From contig JAOTOM010004140.1 in assembly GCA_034440615.1 (NCBI GenBank), forward strand, positions 77,501 to 141,500: a stretch of DNA of 64,000 nt. Reading direction: 5' to 3'. The notes beneath the pieces are model-generated. The model searched no databases. It was given only the letters and a program-made list of their open reading frames with translations, and was not told the DNA's origin. The translations under genes were made by a program, and so were the position numbers. Source of the stretch: Ashinkailepas kermadecensis. Its lineage: Eukaryota; Arthropoda; Thecostraca; Neolepadidae. Position 1 is the stretch's first letter, and each line of letters starts with the position of its first letter. Positions 42,840-53,314 of the stretch are shown here, one piece after another.

Positions 42840-45420
42840 CCCGCTAGAGAGGGTGGCCCCTTGTGCAGGTGGGCACCCTGGAAAGGGTGGGCCCCCTGGA
42901 GTGGGTGGGCCCCCTGGAGAGGGTGGGCCTCCTGGAGAGGGTGGGGTCTGGATAGAGTGGACCCTGGAGAGACTGGGCCCTTTGAGAGGGTGGGCGTCCT
43001 GGATAGGGTGGGCCCCCTGGAGAGGGTGGGCCCCCTGGAGAGGGTGGGCCCCCTGGAGAGGGTGGGCCCCCTTGAGAGGGTAGGCCTGGGTAGACTGGAC
43101 ACCGGAGAGTGGGCCCTTTGAAAGGGTGGGCCCCTGGATAGTGTGGATCCCTGGAGAGGGTGGGCCCTGTAGAGGGCGGGGCCCCCTGGAGAGGGTGGGG
43201 CCTGGAGAGGGTGGGCCCCCTGAAAAAATGGGCCCTGGAGAGGATGCGCCCCCTAAAGAGGGTGAGGCCTGGATAGAGTGGACCCTGGAGAGAGTGGGCC
43301 CTTTGAGAGGGTAGGCGTCCTGGATAGGGTGGGCCCCCTGGAGAGAGTGGCCACCTAGAGAGGGTGGGCCCTGGAGAGGGCCCACCCCCTGGAGAGAGTG
43401 GGCTCCCTGGAGAGGGTGGGCCCCCCTGGACATGGTGGGCCCTGGAGAGGCTGGGCCACCTGGAGAGGGTGGGGCCTGGTTAGAGTGAACCCTGGAAAGA
43501 GTGGGCCCTTTGAAAGGATGGGCCTCCTGGATAGGGTGGGTCCCCTGGAGAGAGTGGGTCCCCTGGAGAGGGTGGGCCCTGGAGAGGGTGGGCCCCCTGG
43601 AGAGGGTAGGCCCTGGAGAGGGTGGGCCCTGGAGAGGGTGGGCCCCCTGGAGAGAATTGGCCCTGGAGAGAGTGGGCCCTTTGAGAGGGTGGGCCCCCTG
43701 GATAGGGGGCCCCTGGAGAGGTTGGGCCCTGGATAGGGTGGACCCTGGAGAAGGTGGACCCCCTGGAGAGGGTGGGCCCTGTTGAGGGTGAGCCCCCTGG
43801 TAAGGGTGGGCCCCCTGGTAAGGGTGGGTCGCCTGGTAAGGGTGGGCCCCCTGGAGAGGGTGGGCCCCCTGGATAGGGTGGGCCCCCTGGAGAGGGTGGG
43901 ACCACAGGAGAGGGTAGGCCTGAGTAGACTGGACACCGGAGAGTGGGCCCTTTGAAAGGGTGGGCCCCTGGATATTGTGGGCCCCTGGAGAGGGTGGGCC
44001 CTGTAGAGGGCGGGTCCCCTGGAGAGGGTGGGGCCTGGAGAGGGTGGGCCCCCTGAAAAAAAATGGGCCCTGGAGAGGGTGCGCCCCCTAAAGAGGGTGA
44101 GGCCTGGATATAGTGGACCCTGGAGAGAGTGGTGCCTTTGAGAGGGTAGTCCTCCTGGATAGGGTGGGCCCTGGATAGGGTGGGCCCCCTGGAGAGGGTG
44201 GGTCCCCTGGAGAGGGTAGGCCTGGGTAGACTGGACACCGGAGAGTGGGCCCTTTGAAAGGGTGGGCCCCTGGATATTGTGGGCCCCTGGAGAGGGTGGG
44301 CCCTGGAGAGGGTGGGCCCCCTGGAGAGGGTGGGCCCTGGAGAGGGTGGGCCCCCTGGAGAGAATTGTCCCTGGAGAGAGTGGGCCCTTTTGAGAGGGTG
44401 GGCCCCCTGGATAGGGGCCCCTGGAGAGGTTGGGCCCTGGATAGGGTGGACCCTGGAGAAGGTGGACCCCCTGGAGAGGATGGGCCCTGTTGAGGTAGGG
44501 TGGGCCCCCTGGAGAGGATGGGCGGACCCCCTGGAGAGGATGGGCCCTGGAGGTAGGGTGGGCCCACCCTATCCAGCCCACTGGATAGGGTGGGCCCCCT
44601 GGAGAGGGTGGGCCGTGGAGAGGGTGGGCCCTGTTGAGGGTGAGCCCCCTGGTAAGGGTGGGCCCCCTGGTAATGGTGGGCCCCTTGGTAAGGGTGAGCC
44701 CCCTGGAGAGGGTGGGCCCCCTGGAGAGGGTGGGCCCCCGGAGAGGGAAGGCCTGGGTAGACTGGACACTGGAGAGTGGGCCCTTTGAAAGGGTGAGCCC
44801 TTGAGAGAGTGGGCCCCCTTGAGAGAGTGGGCCCCCTGGAGAGGGTGGGCCCATTAAAAAATGGGCCCTGGAGAGGGTGCGCCCCTTAAAGACGATGGGG
44901 CCTAGATAGAGTGGACCCTGGAGAGAGTGGGCCCCTGGAGAGGTTAGGCCCTGGATAGGGTGGACCCCCTGGAGAGAGTGGGCCCCCTGGACATGGTGGG
45001 CCCTGGAGAGGCTGGGCCCACTGGAGAGGGTGGGGCCTGGTTAGATTGAACCCTGGAAAGAGTGGGCCCTTTGAAAGGATGGGCATCCTGGATAGGATGG
45101 GCCTCCTGGATAGTGTGGGCCCCCTGGAGAGAGTGGGCCCCCTGGAGAGGGTGGGCCCTGGAGATGGTGGGCCCCCTGGATCGGGCGGACCCCTGGAGAG
45201 AGGGCCCCCGGAGACGGTGGGCCCTTTGAGAGGGGGCTCTCTGGAGAGAGTGGGCCCTTTGAGAGGGTGGGCCCCCTGGATAGGGTGGGCCCCTGGAGAG
45301 AGTGGGCACCCTGGAGAGAGTGGGCTCTCTGGAAAGGACGGGTCCCCTGGAAATGGTGGGCCTCCGGGAAAGGCGGGCCCTGGAGAAGGTGGGCCCCTTG
45401 AGAAAGTGAGTCCCTAGAAT
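42840..45420 (+). repeat. 18-bp G-rich minisatellite with higher-order structure
   Basis: Units GGAGAGGGTGGGCCCCCT and variants fill 2.6 kb. Longer patterns recur: a block with GGTAGACTGGACACCGGAG appears near 43085, 43922, 44225 and 44758, implying duplications of several hundred bases. The strand is rich in GGG tracts. Glycine/proline-rich frames (up to 499 codons) follow from the 18-bp period and are not supported as genes. Confidence 0.92.
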
Positions 45421-45439
45421 GGTTTGTACAATGTACATT

Positions 45440-46124
45440 CACTGGCGGATCTAGCCGCTCGGTTGGGGGGGCTAAACTGGGTCTCCAGGACTTGCCAACC
45501 GGGGGGGGGAAGCGATGTTGGCGGGGCGTTTGTCGTCGACCGGGGGGGAAGCAGCGTAGACGTGGTGTTTGACGTGCTGACCTGGGGTAGGGTGCGAAGC
45601 GATGTGTTGTTGTCGACCATGGGGGGGGAGGGTGTGGGAAGCGCAATGGGCGGATCCAGTCACTGGTTGGGGGGGCGGGCTCCGTACCAGGAGCCGATAC
45701 GGGAGCCGAAGCAGAGTCAGGGGCCGGTGCATGACCGGTGGCAGGAGCCGGTAAGTGAGCCGAAACAGAATCAGGAGCAGGGACTGTAATCAGACACAGG
45801 ATATAGTCAAAAGGATGTTAATATCGCGAGAGCGTCCCACAGTCTTCAGTCTGTCACTAAATAAACATTTACCTGCACCACGACACATTCAATATTCATA
45901 AATAAAAGTACATTACAAAAGGAAAATTCGCAATGGTCTAAAGAAGTTAAATATTGACTGAATTTGAACAACATCAATACGCTGAATGTCTTTTCGGCCG
46001 GTATCAGCCAGTTACGATGTACACCGGAGCACATTGCACGTGCATGGTGTTCCTGACTTGAGGCCAATCACAGCCATGCAGTTATCTGAAAATATGACCC
46101 TGTATTTAAATAGGCAGACCTATA

Positions 46125-46164
<40 letters not shown>

Positions 46165-47564
46165 CATATACATTAAGAATATCTAGGCCAAAGTTATGTT
46201 GTATCTTAATGTTTCTTGTAATAACATTAACCCTCGCACTCCGGACGGGGGGGGGGATGGTCATTTTCGCACCACAGCCGTGAGGTTTTTCCACAGTACC
46301 TGAGTGCGAACACGCACAGATAATCTGCTGAAACTTTGCATGCGTTCTAGGAATAGCCGATGTGTTGGTTCAAACTTTATGTTTGGGTGATCCAGGTTCA
46401 CCGAGATATTCGACGTTAAATTCGGATTTTGCTTCTCAAAATGAAATTTGTATTAATCTTTTCAGGATTGTCTGTAGGAAAACCAATAAGAGGTATCGAA
46501 AAACCAATAGCATATTCTCGAAACCAATGGCATTTTCTCGATAAGCAATTGATCAAATACAATTTGAAAAATAGTCCAGATCTGTGTGACCTCGAACAAG
46601 GCGAGGATACGAGGTCAATTTGACAATTTTTTGTCGAATTAATAAAAAATTCAACATCCGTAACGTATGTTATAGAGCACTATCGTATCTATCAGTGTAC
46701 AAATATCAGCTTCAAATCTTATACTGCGGTTCCGTTTTTATCAATGAAAACGTAGCCGGGGTTCTCACTTTTTACCGCGCTGCGTTGGCTGCAACTGAAG
46801 AAGCGGTCGCGGCCCGAAACTAGGTTGCTTCCACTCCAGCTGGACCGTGAACTATCAGACATACAATGCAACTTTTTATTTAATATTAGAAGTTTAATAA
46901 CAAGGTAAACGATGGCGTTTTCCGTATCTTTCCATATGGCGTATAACAAAAGTTAGTGGGGTCAAATTGACCCCCCAGTGGTGCGTGGTGGTGAAATCTG
47001 CTGGGAGTACGAGGGTTAATAACTATTAGGGCAAAGATAGTTAGTTATGTACCTAATTCTTTCGGGTTTTTCTAACAACTTTCAGGAAAGAAAAGTATTA
47101 CATAAGTTGCATTAAAATAGTTAAGGTCAGATACTCAAAATATGTTTTAATTGAAAGGCTTCTTACAGGGACAGCACATCTAAGATAAATACCTGCATAT
47201 ATGAAAACTATGAAAGCACAAAACATGTATGGACTTACCTTTTGCCCTATTTTTAGAGAATAAATCCTTTATGGAAAGTTGACGCTTCATATCTACTCGT
47301 ATAGCGATAGCTCTGCCTCTTGCGGTAGGAAGAAGGAATAATGGATAAATAAGCAAGCAGGCATGACACAATCATGTATTCAATGAAACAAAAACCTATT
47401 AGATTTGGATAGCTAACAAGAGAAGCCTTCACTTGTTACCTAGTTTTTTGTGTTTGTTGGGGGGGGGGGGCTAATTTGTACTGTTAGCCCCCCCCCCCCC
47501 CCAGATTTGATTGGGAGGGGGGGCTAAAGCCCCTTTTACCCCCCACCCCCTGGATCCGCCAGTG
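45440..47564. mobile_element. hAT-like nonautonomous element, 2.1 kb
   Basis: Terminal inverted repeats CACTGGCGGATCTAG and CACTGGCGGATCCAG (right end inverted) match in 14 of 15 positions. A perfect 8-bp target duplication TGTACATT lies at 45432-45439 and 47565-47572, the size made by hAT transposases. Subterminal G and C runs are long (47460-47520). No transposase is present. It contains a nested TTAA element (46231-47015) and an (AT)n run (46127-46160). Confidence 0.9.
46231..47015. mobile_element. TTAA-flanked piggyBac-like MITE 4 (nested)
   Basis: TTAA at 46227-46230 and 47016-47019. Termini CCCTCGCACTCC and CCCTCGTACTCC (inverted) differ at one position. It lies wholly inside the hAT-like element, so it inserted later. 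Two AGGTCA half-sites only. A hammerhead-like motif lies at 46795-46824. Confidence 0.82.
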
Positions 47565-48352
47565 TGTACATTGTATAATGTAGTGTTTGGGTACAAACGT
47601 ACCTCCAGCCTACTACACTGCTGCCAATATTATTAAGGGCGACGCTTGGCGGCCATTCTGTTGCCTGTCTTGGATATAGCGGCGTTTGCGAGTGTGAGAA
47701 ATGTGGATCTGAACTACAAAATACATCGGTGTAGGGTTATTACCTGGAATTGGTCCGATTTACCTAGAAGCAGTGTCAAATTCCCCTTTTTGGACGTCAT
47801 TTCACCACAGCGTAAAAAGTTCGGTAATCATCTAGCAGAAGTCACACTTGGGAAACAATCAATAGTGTACTGCATACCTTTCGTCTTGGCACCGCGGAAA
47901 TGTCGTGTTCGGAAATGGTGAGATGTAATATCAGGAGATGATGTATGCTTTGTGATTCCTGTGTAGTTTCGCTTTCGTGTGTTTCTTCCCATGCATCATG
48001 TCGTACTTGTCGTTTTTGTCGTTTTGATTTCCTCCAGTCATTATTTAACTGCGGGTTGAGGCCCTTGAAATATGAAAATCCTAGTTGATATATGTACGTA
48101 TCTAAGTCGCTTTGTGGATGTATCAAAACCCAACTGTTATTGGCCTCAAAGCTTTCGAGTGTGATGTTGATAATCCAGAACAGAAACAATGGCCAGTACT
48201 GAGCCATGCAATAGTGTACTGCATACCTTATATCTTGGCATCGCGGAAATGTCGTGTTCGGAAATGGTGAGATGTAATAGCTATATGTATGTTTTTCGAA
48301 AGTTTGCCAGATTTTGCCAGAACATTTTTTACAAGGGTGTTCATTTTTCACA
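47565..48352. other. No gene recognised; direct duplication
   Basis: A segment of about 70 bp (47861-47931) recurs at 48207-48282, sharing GCGGAAATGTCGTGTTCGG and GTGTACTGCATACCTT. Nothing else identified. Confidence 0.6.
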
Positions 48353-48360
48353 AACGGACC

Positions 48361-48622
48361 CAGGCACGTAACCAGGAATTATCTCATCAGGGGGGGGGAT
48401 GGCTCCTAAAAGGTTCCAAGGCCAGTTCCAAAAGGGCCTAAACAACGGCTAACTGACTGGCTTTGCGGCAGATTTTTGTGACCGGGGGTGGGGTGAGGGG
48501 GTGGGGGGTGAGAAGCGATGTTGGCGATGGCCCACTACGGGTAGAAAAGGGCCCATCAGGGGGGGGGGGGAGGGGCAACCACGGGGAGGGGGGGCTGCCC
48601 CTCCCCCATAGCTATGTGCCTG
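48361..48622. mobile_element. Possible 262-bp hAT-type MITE
   Basis: Left end CAGGCACGTAACCAGG and right end (inverted) CAGGCACATAGCTATGG share the first 7 bases and are followed by G runs. Flanking octamers AACGGACC and AACTGACT agree at 6 of 8 positions, suggesting an old target duplication. A further related end, CCTTGGCTACGTCCCTG, lies near 48880-48896. Confidence 0.55.
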
Positions 48623-50524
48623 AACTGACTCGAGAAAAAGCTCTTTGTACTTACTTGTGTTCAATATGTAATGGAGCGCTTCAAATGTATGAAAATGAAC
48701 ACTATTGTTTGTCACATCCACAAATTCTTGTGAGGGCCCATATGTTTGGGTTTCTGTGCGGAACAAAGCAGCTAACTTCAATCAAAGACCATGTTTTTGG
48801 AAAATCCCACCTTTTCACGTGTTCATTTAAAGACGTATGGACAATTATGACACTTGTCCCTGCCCCCCCCCCCCCTTGGCTACGTCCCTGCCCCCCTTGG
48901 CTACATGGGCAATTGGACAATTAAACAATGCACAATTATGACACTTGTCCTTTAAATAAAAAGTGTCACCCATGCATATTTCGAAAGCTAAATGACCGCT
49001 ATACACAAAGCGCGCTAATCCATTCTTGTATCTGCTATAAGTTTTATAAAGTGGCTACCCAAACATGGATGTGCAAAATCATTTAAGTGCAAAAATGCCG
49101 ATTTCAGACCTTTTTTTAGAGAAATTACTAAATTTTGGACATTTAAGACACTGAAAATCCTAAGTATGTATGATGTTTGGAATCTACAAGAACATTCCTA
49201 TATAATGAGGGGCGAACGGGATCTCTATCACCGATATTGTGACCACTATAAATGTCCGCTAAAATGCCCAAAGTCTGAGACCGCAACGTACATATTAATT
49301 CTGTATCGTTTTTTTCTGAGGATTGCTTTTGTCATGATGGTGGTCGAGAGACATAACAAGGTCCGTGAATATTGTGCCAAAAACCGTAGATATGGTTAGG
49401 GAATATACCTACCTACTTAATCCGTTTGATGTGTTCTTCAAAGTAATTTTACCACGATATACTGAAGGGTATTTTTTTAACTAAATTATGATGGTGGACG
49501 CGACGGGGTCATCGGACCTTCCCCGTTATCTTCAAGTTATCATCTGGGAATGGCTGTTTTCTTCCACCAGAACGTAAAATCTGCAAACGACTCTTACATT
49601 TGAATTAGAGGTGCCGTTTTCTGGAAGTTATTGTCCAAAGTCCAATCCAAAATCCAAGGATGGACCAGCTGTCCATCCAAAAGTGTCCAAAAAATCAAGT
49701 TGTCCAAAAATTTCCACTTTTTATATCAAATAACTACTACCTACAACCAATAACCCCAATAACACGACGAAATGACATCGGCTGTCCAAAAAATTCCAAA
49801 GATATTTGCCCCTGTCCGTCCAATTTCCAAATTGGACTTTGGAAATTTTTGGAAGTCCAAAGATTTGGAATCCAATCGGCATCGCTAATTTGAATAGTAC
49901 ATTTTTGCTTCCTAAAATGTTATTTGCATGGTGCCCTCACATAGTCCTCAATTTAGGAACTGTCAATACCTATTTATTGCTTTGGGTCCAGCTTTTCCAT
50001 CTTTAGTTACTATATTACATTGTGAAAAATGACGGAAATAGCTGCCCAGCCAAGGTGAGCATTACAAAATGTCTAGAAGTAGTTATACAAAGGCGAGGGA
50101 ATACCCTGGTGGAGGGGGGGGGGGGGCTAGGGGTCGGGTACATACAGCGCAATCCCGCACGGTTCGCGACTGAGTTCCACTTGCGCCCCTCGCGAAAACA
50201 TTCTTCACATCCCCCCCCGGTAGCGGAACCCCCTGCAACTGGGGGCCCCTATGGCTGGGGGCCCTTGCTGCGGGGGGCCCCTAGGTTGGTGGCGGGGGTT
50301 GCCATTTTAAGAATTCTCCACCCATGCTTTCTTGAATCATGTTTAAAGCACATGAAGGAAATGTATTGCTGACACTGGTAAGGAACTGATGTATGTAACC
50401 TTTAAGTAACATTTCTAATGTACTAATGTTTGTACACAAAATATAGCTCGCTATTCTAAATAGTATGGGAAGTATGATGCCATATATCATGGCTAATGCA
50501 TGGGAAAACTGTCATGCAGCAGAT
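48623..50524. other. No gene recognised
   Basis: 49640-49875 is dense in TCCAAA/TTTGGA hexamers. 50115-50130 is a G run, and 50200-50345 is a GC-rich repeat shared with 42670-42835. No exon evident. Confidence 0.4.
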
Positions 50525-50532
50525 TCCCTGCA

Positions 50533-50586
50533 TTGCTACTTAGTTGTTTGGGCTTTAGGGCACATCGACCATGTTGATCAAATAGC
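50533..50586 (-). mobile_element. 54-bp LINE/SINE 3'-end micro-insertion
   Basis: Flanked by TCCCTGCA at 50525-50532 and 50587-50594. The minus-strand insert ends with GTCGATGTGCCCTAAAGCCCAAACAACTAA. The 8-bp duplication is short but exact, and it resembles the other copies in size. Confidence 0.75.
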
Positions 50587-50594
50587 TCCCTGCA

Positions 50595-51127
50595 GTGTTG
50601 TTAACTGATATTTCAGTATGTTTGCAAATTCACTTATAAGTGAATCCATACCATTCCCACTGTGGTATAAAAGCTACATCATAACATTGCTTCTACAATG
50701 CATATAACAGAAACCCATCTCGATTACCCTACTTACTCAGGACACCATATAAGTCAATGAAGTCAATGAAAACCATAGAAGTCAATGCAAATGTTACTTC
50801 ATCCTCTGTATTGTTAATGTAAACAGAAGTCTCTTGAACCATATGTTATGTCCTTCACAATGTTGCTCCATTCATCTCCAACTCCATCCCTGACCAAACT
50901 TCAGGAGCGCATCCATATCCAAAGCAGTCTGTTGAAGAAGGTATGTATTGCAGCATAACTACTGTGACCTGAATTCCATGGTATCCATGTTGCCTTACGA
51001 TCCATCCTTGCTGATCCATGTAGCAGATGTTTGACTTTCCTCAAACTGTCTGGATAACTGGGGAGTTGAAATCACACGTGAGTGATGAAACATATGAACT
51101 ATTCCTGTATTCTTATGTTGCATCATT
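50595..51127. other. No gene recognised
   Basis: Unique-looking mixed sequence with short frames only. Confidence 0.4.
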
Positions 51128-51135
51128 GCATGGCA

Positions 51136-52120
51136 CAGTGGCATACCGAATGGGGAAGGGGCATTGTGGGCAGTTTCCTCCTCCCCCCCCCCTCCTGACA
51201 GGTTGTGGGGCTCCCAAGAATCCGCCGAGCTCAGGAAAAAAATGCGCCATGCTCCCAAAAATTTCACTCGGTCCACCAGAAATCGCACCGGGGCTCAGAA
51301 ATATCACATTGGGGCCCCTTAAAAGTAGCACAGGGCCCACGATAATGACGCTGGGGCATCAAAAGTTTGCACCTGGGCCCCTGAAAATCACGCTGGGGTC
51401 GCAAAAAAGTCGTGCCGAGGTTCAAGAAGCTCATGACAGGGGCCACAAACGGTCTGGCCGGGGCCTCCTGAAAATCACGCCGAGACTGGGGTACTAAGAA
51501 TTATCACCCGGGCCCCTGAAAATCACGCTAGAGGCCTGACAGGTCCCACCGGGCTCTAAAAGGCTCGTTGAGATCACCCAACAAATGGAGCCGGGTAAAT
51601 CAAAAACAGTCTGGACACGGAAAATCAATCTGGGATCTCAACAATGGCTACAAAAGCCCACAAAACTTGTTGGGCCCCCAAAAACGTGTCATAGCCACCG
51701 CAAGGGATCGCAACAAGTGACCACGGGGCCCCCAAAAATCGCACTTGGACCAAACAAATTTCACGCCGCTTCTCTTGAAAATCTCACTGGGACCAAAACG
51801 TCGTGCCAGAGCCCCACAAGTTGCAGCTGGCTTCCCAAGGACCAATATATACCCGGAATGTCACCCTGCGGACATAGAAATTGCGTCAAGGATCCACAAA
51901 ATAAGAAGCCGTCGGACGCCGCAAAAGAAACCTGTTGGGGCACGGAAAGAAACGCACCGAAAGCCCGAAGAATCGTACCGGGGTTAAAAAAAAATAGCCT
52001 GCAGGGGGCTTATAAAAATAGACTTCACCACAAAAACCACAAGAAGACTCCATCGAATCGACCAGAGCACCGGAAAATTCAGAAAAATTATCCGAAGGGC
52101 TCTCGATCGTGCAATCTGCG
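51136..52120 (-). repeat. Degenerate array D, inverted copy of the A/B/C type
   Basis: Units GGGCCCCTGAAAATCACGC are the reverse complement of those in arrays B and C. The left edge is CAGTGGCATACC followed by GGGGAAGGGGCATTGTGGG and a C run, the inverted equivalent of the right edge of array C. Another CAGTGGCGTAC lies at 52145. Coding frames through the array are not supported. Confidence 0.75.
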
Positions 52121-52144
52121 GGGAAAAAACACGTTGAGCAGCCG

Positions 52145-52790
52145 CAGTGGCGTACTAAAGGGAAAAATTTCCCTCCTAATGTTAGGCACCAAGGAAATAC
52201 TTTCACCCATCGTCATCACTGTTCAGGTCTGCTGTGCTCTGATGCTCCATCAATGCCGGTGTGTTTTAGCCTGCATCTGATCGCTGAAGTATTTTTATTT
52301 AAGCCGGTGTGTGGTTGTTGGTGTGTGGAGTGAGGACGATGGTAACGGTGACGGTGACGGTGACGATAGATCCGAGCCCACTATATGGCACTGCAGTCAC
52401 ATGCTATTACTCAGAGTTGCTATGTTGACATGCACTGTGCACTGCACTTTTAATTATGTGACTTCACCAGGTATGGGACGATTTTCCCCGTTGGTGAGGA
52501 TGCTGAATAAACAAACATACACATCGTCGAATAAAAATCAGAATTTCTGAGATCTGAAAATATAGTGGGCGAAATCCGCTGAGTTTTTTTGTTTTGTTTG
52601 GGGGGGGAGAGGGGTCCAGTGCGTTGGCACTTCGGCCCCCCAATGTTTTAAAAAAATCGACACCCTTGGTGGGATGTATCGATGTATCGATGTATTTCAG
52701 AAAACAAAAGATATAGAAGACGCACAGTGCTATTGTGCTGAAAAACATTCGCCTTCGAGATGATCGTATTCTTGCAAAGTACAAACAGAC
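52145..52790. other. No gene recognised
   Basis: 52337-52365 has a small GGTGACGGTGAC repeat. 52590-52670 resembles, inverted, a GGGTGTCGATTT terminus also seen at 37369-37381. Confidence 0.4.
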
Positions 52791-52799
52791 CCACCCACA

Positions 52800-52975
52800 C
52801 TAACCTTAACACCAACACCAACACCCACACCCACACCCACACCCACACCCACACCGACACACACACCCACACCCACACCCACACCCACACCCACACACGC
52901 ACACATCCACACACCCTCACACCAACACACCCCACACCCACACACCTACACACCCATACACCCACACACCCACAA
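52800..52975. repeat. (ACCC AC)n microsatellite
   Basis: CACACC and CACACA repeats, interrupted, about 175 bp. Confidence 0.95.
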
Positions 52976-53224
52976 GTTAAATATCTTTGATTGCAGCCGA
53001 ATCGTCAATAATGCTGAACTTCGTTGAAATGTGTGAACGCGATTAAAATAAATAAAGGCAATAGTAGGTAAAAGAACAAGTTTGACTGTGGCTGATATTG
53101 CAACAATAACAACCTACAGACCTGAACAAGACGTACAGTAAAATAGCCTTCATTCATGATTCCTGGAGATTTTCGCTGTTGCCTGATATGATTTATCCTA
53201 GCACATGATACGTCACTGAGGGTG

Positions 53225-53262
53225 ATGGGCGTGTCAAACCCAAATAACTAAATAGCTCAAGG
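53225..53262 (+). mobile_element. LINE/SINE 3'-end fragment
   Basis: ATGGGCGTGTCAAACCCAAATAACTAAATAG carries the shared tail. The upstream hairpin half is truncated or diverged, and I see no target duplication. Confidence 0.6.
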
Positions 53263-53314
53263 CGCGGAATCCGCCCCAGGCTTCTTTTTTATCCGGGTGG
53301 GTGGGGGCGTGAGG

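Noticed and set aside
43355..44854. 499-codon proline/glycine/serine-rich collagen-like protein
   Set aside because: Produced by the 18-bp minisatellite, which is open in several frames; no signal, start context or non-repeat domain.
51585..52280. 231-codon frame in array D
   Set aside because: Runs through degenerate array units; no domain, and similar arrays elsewhere do not keep a frame.
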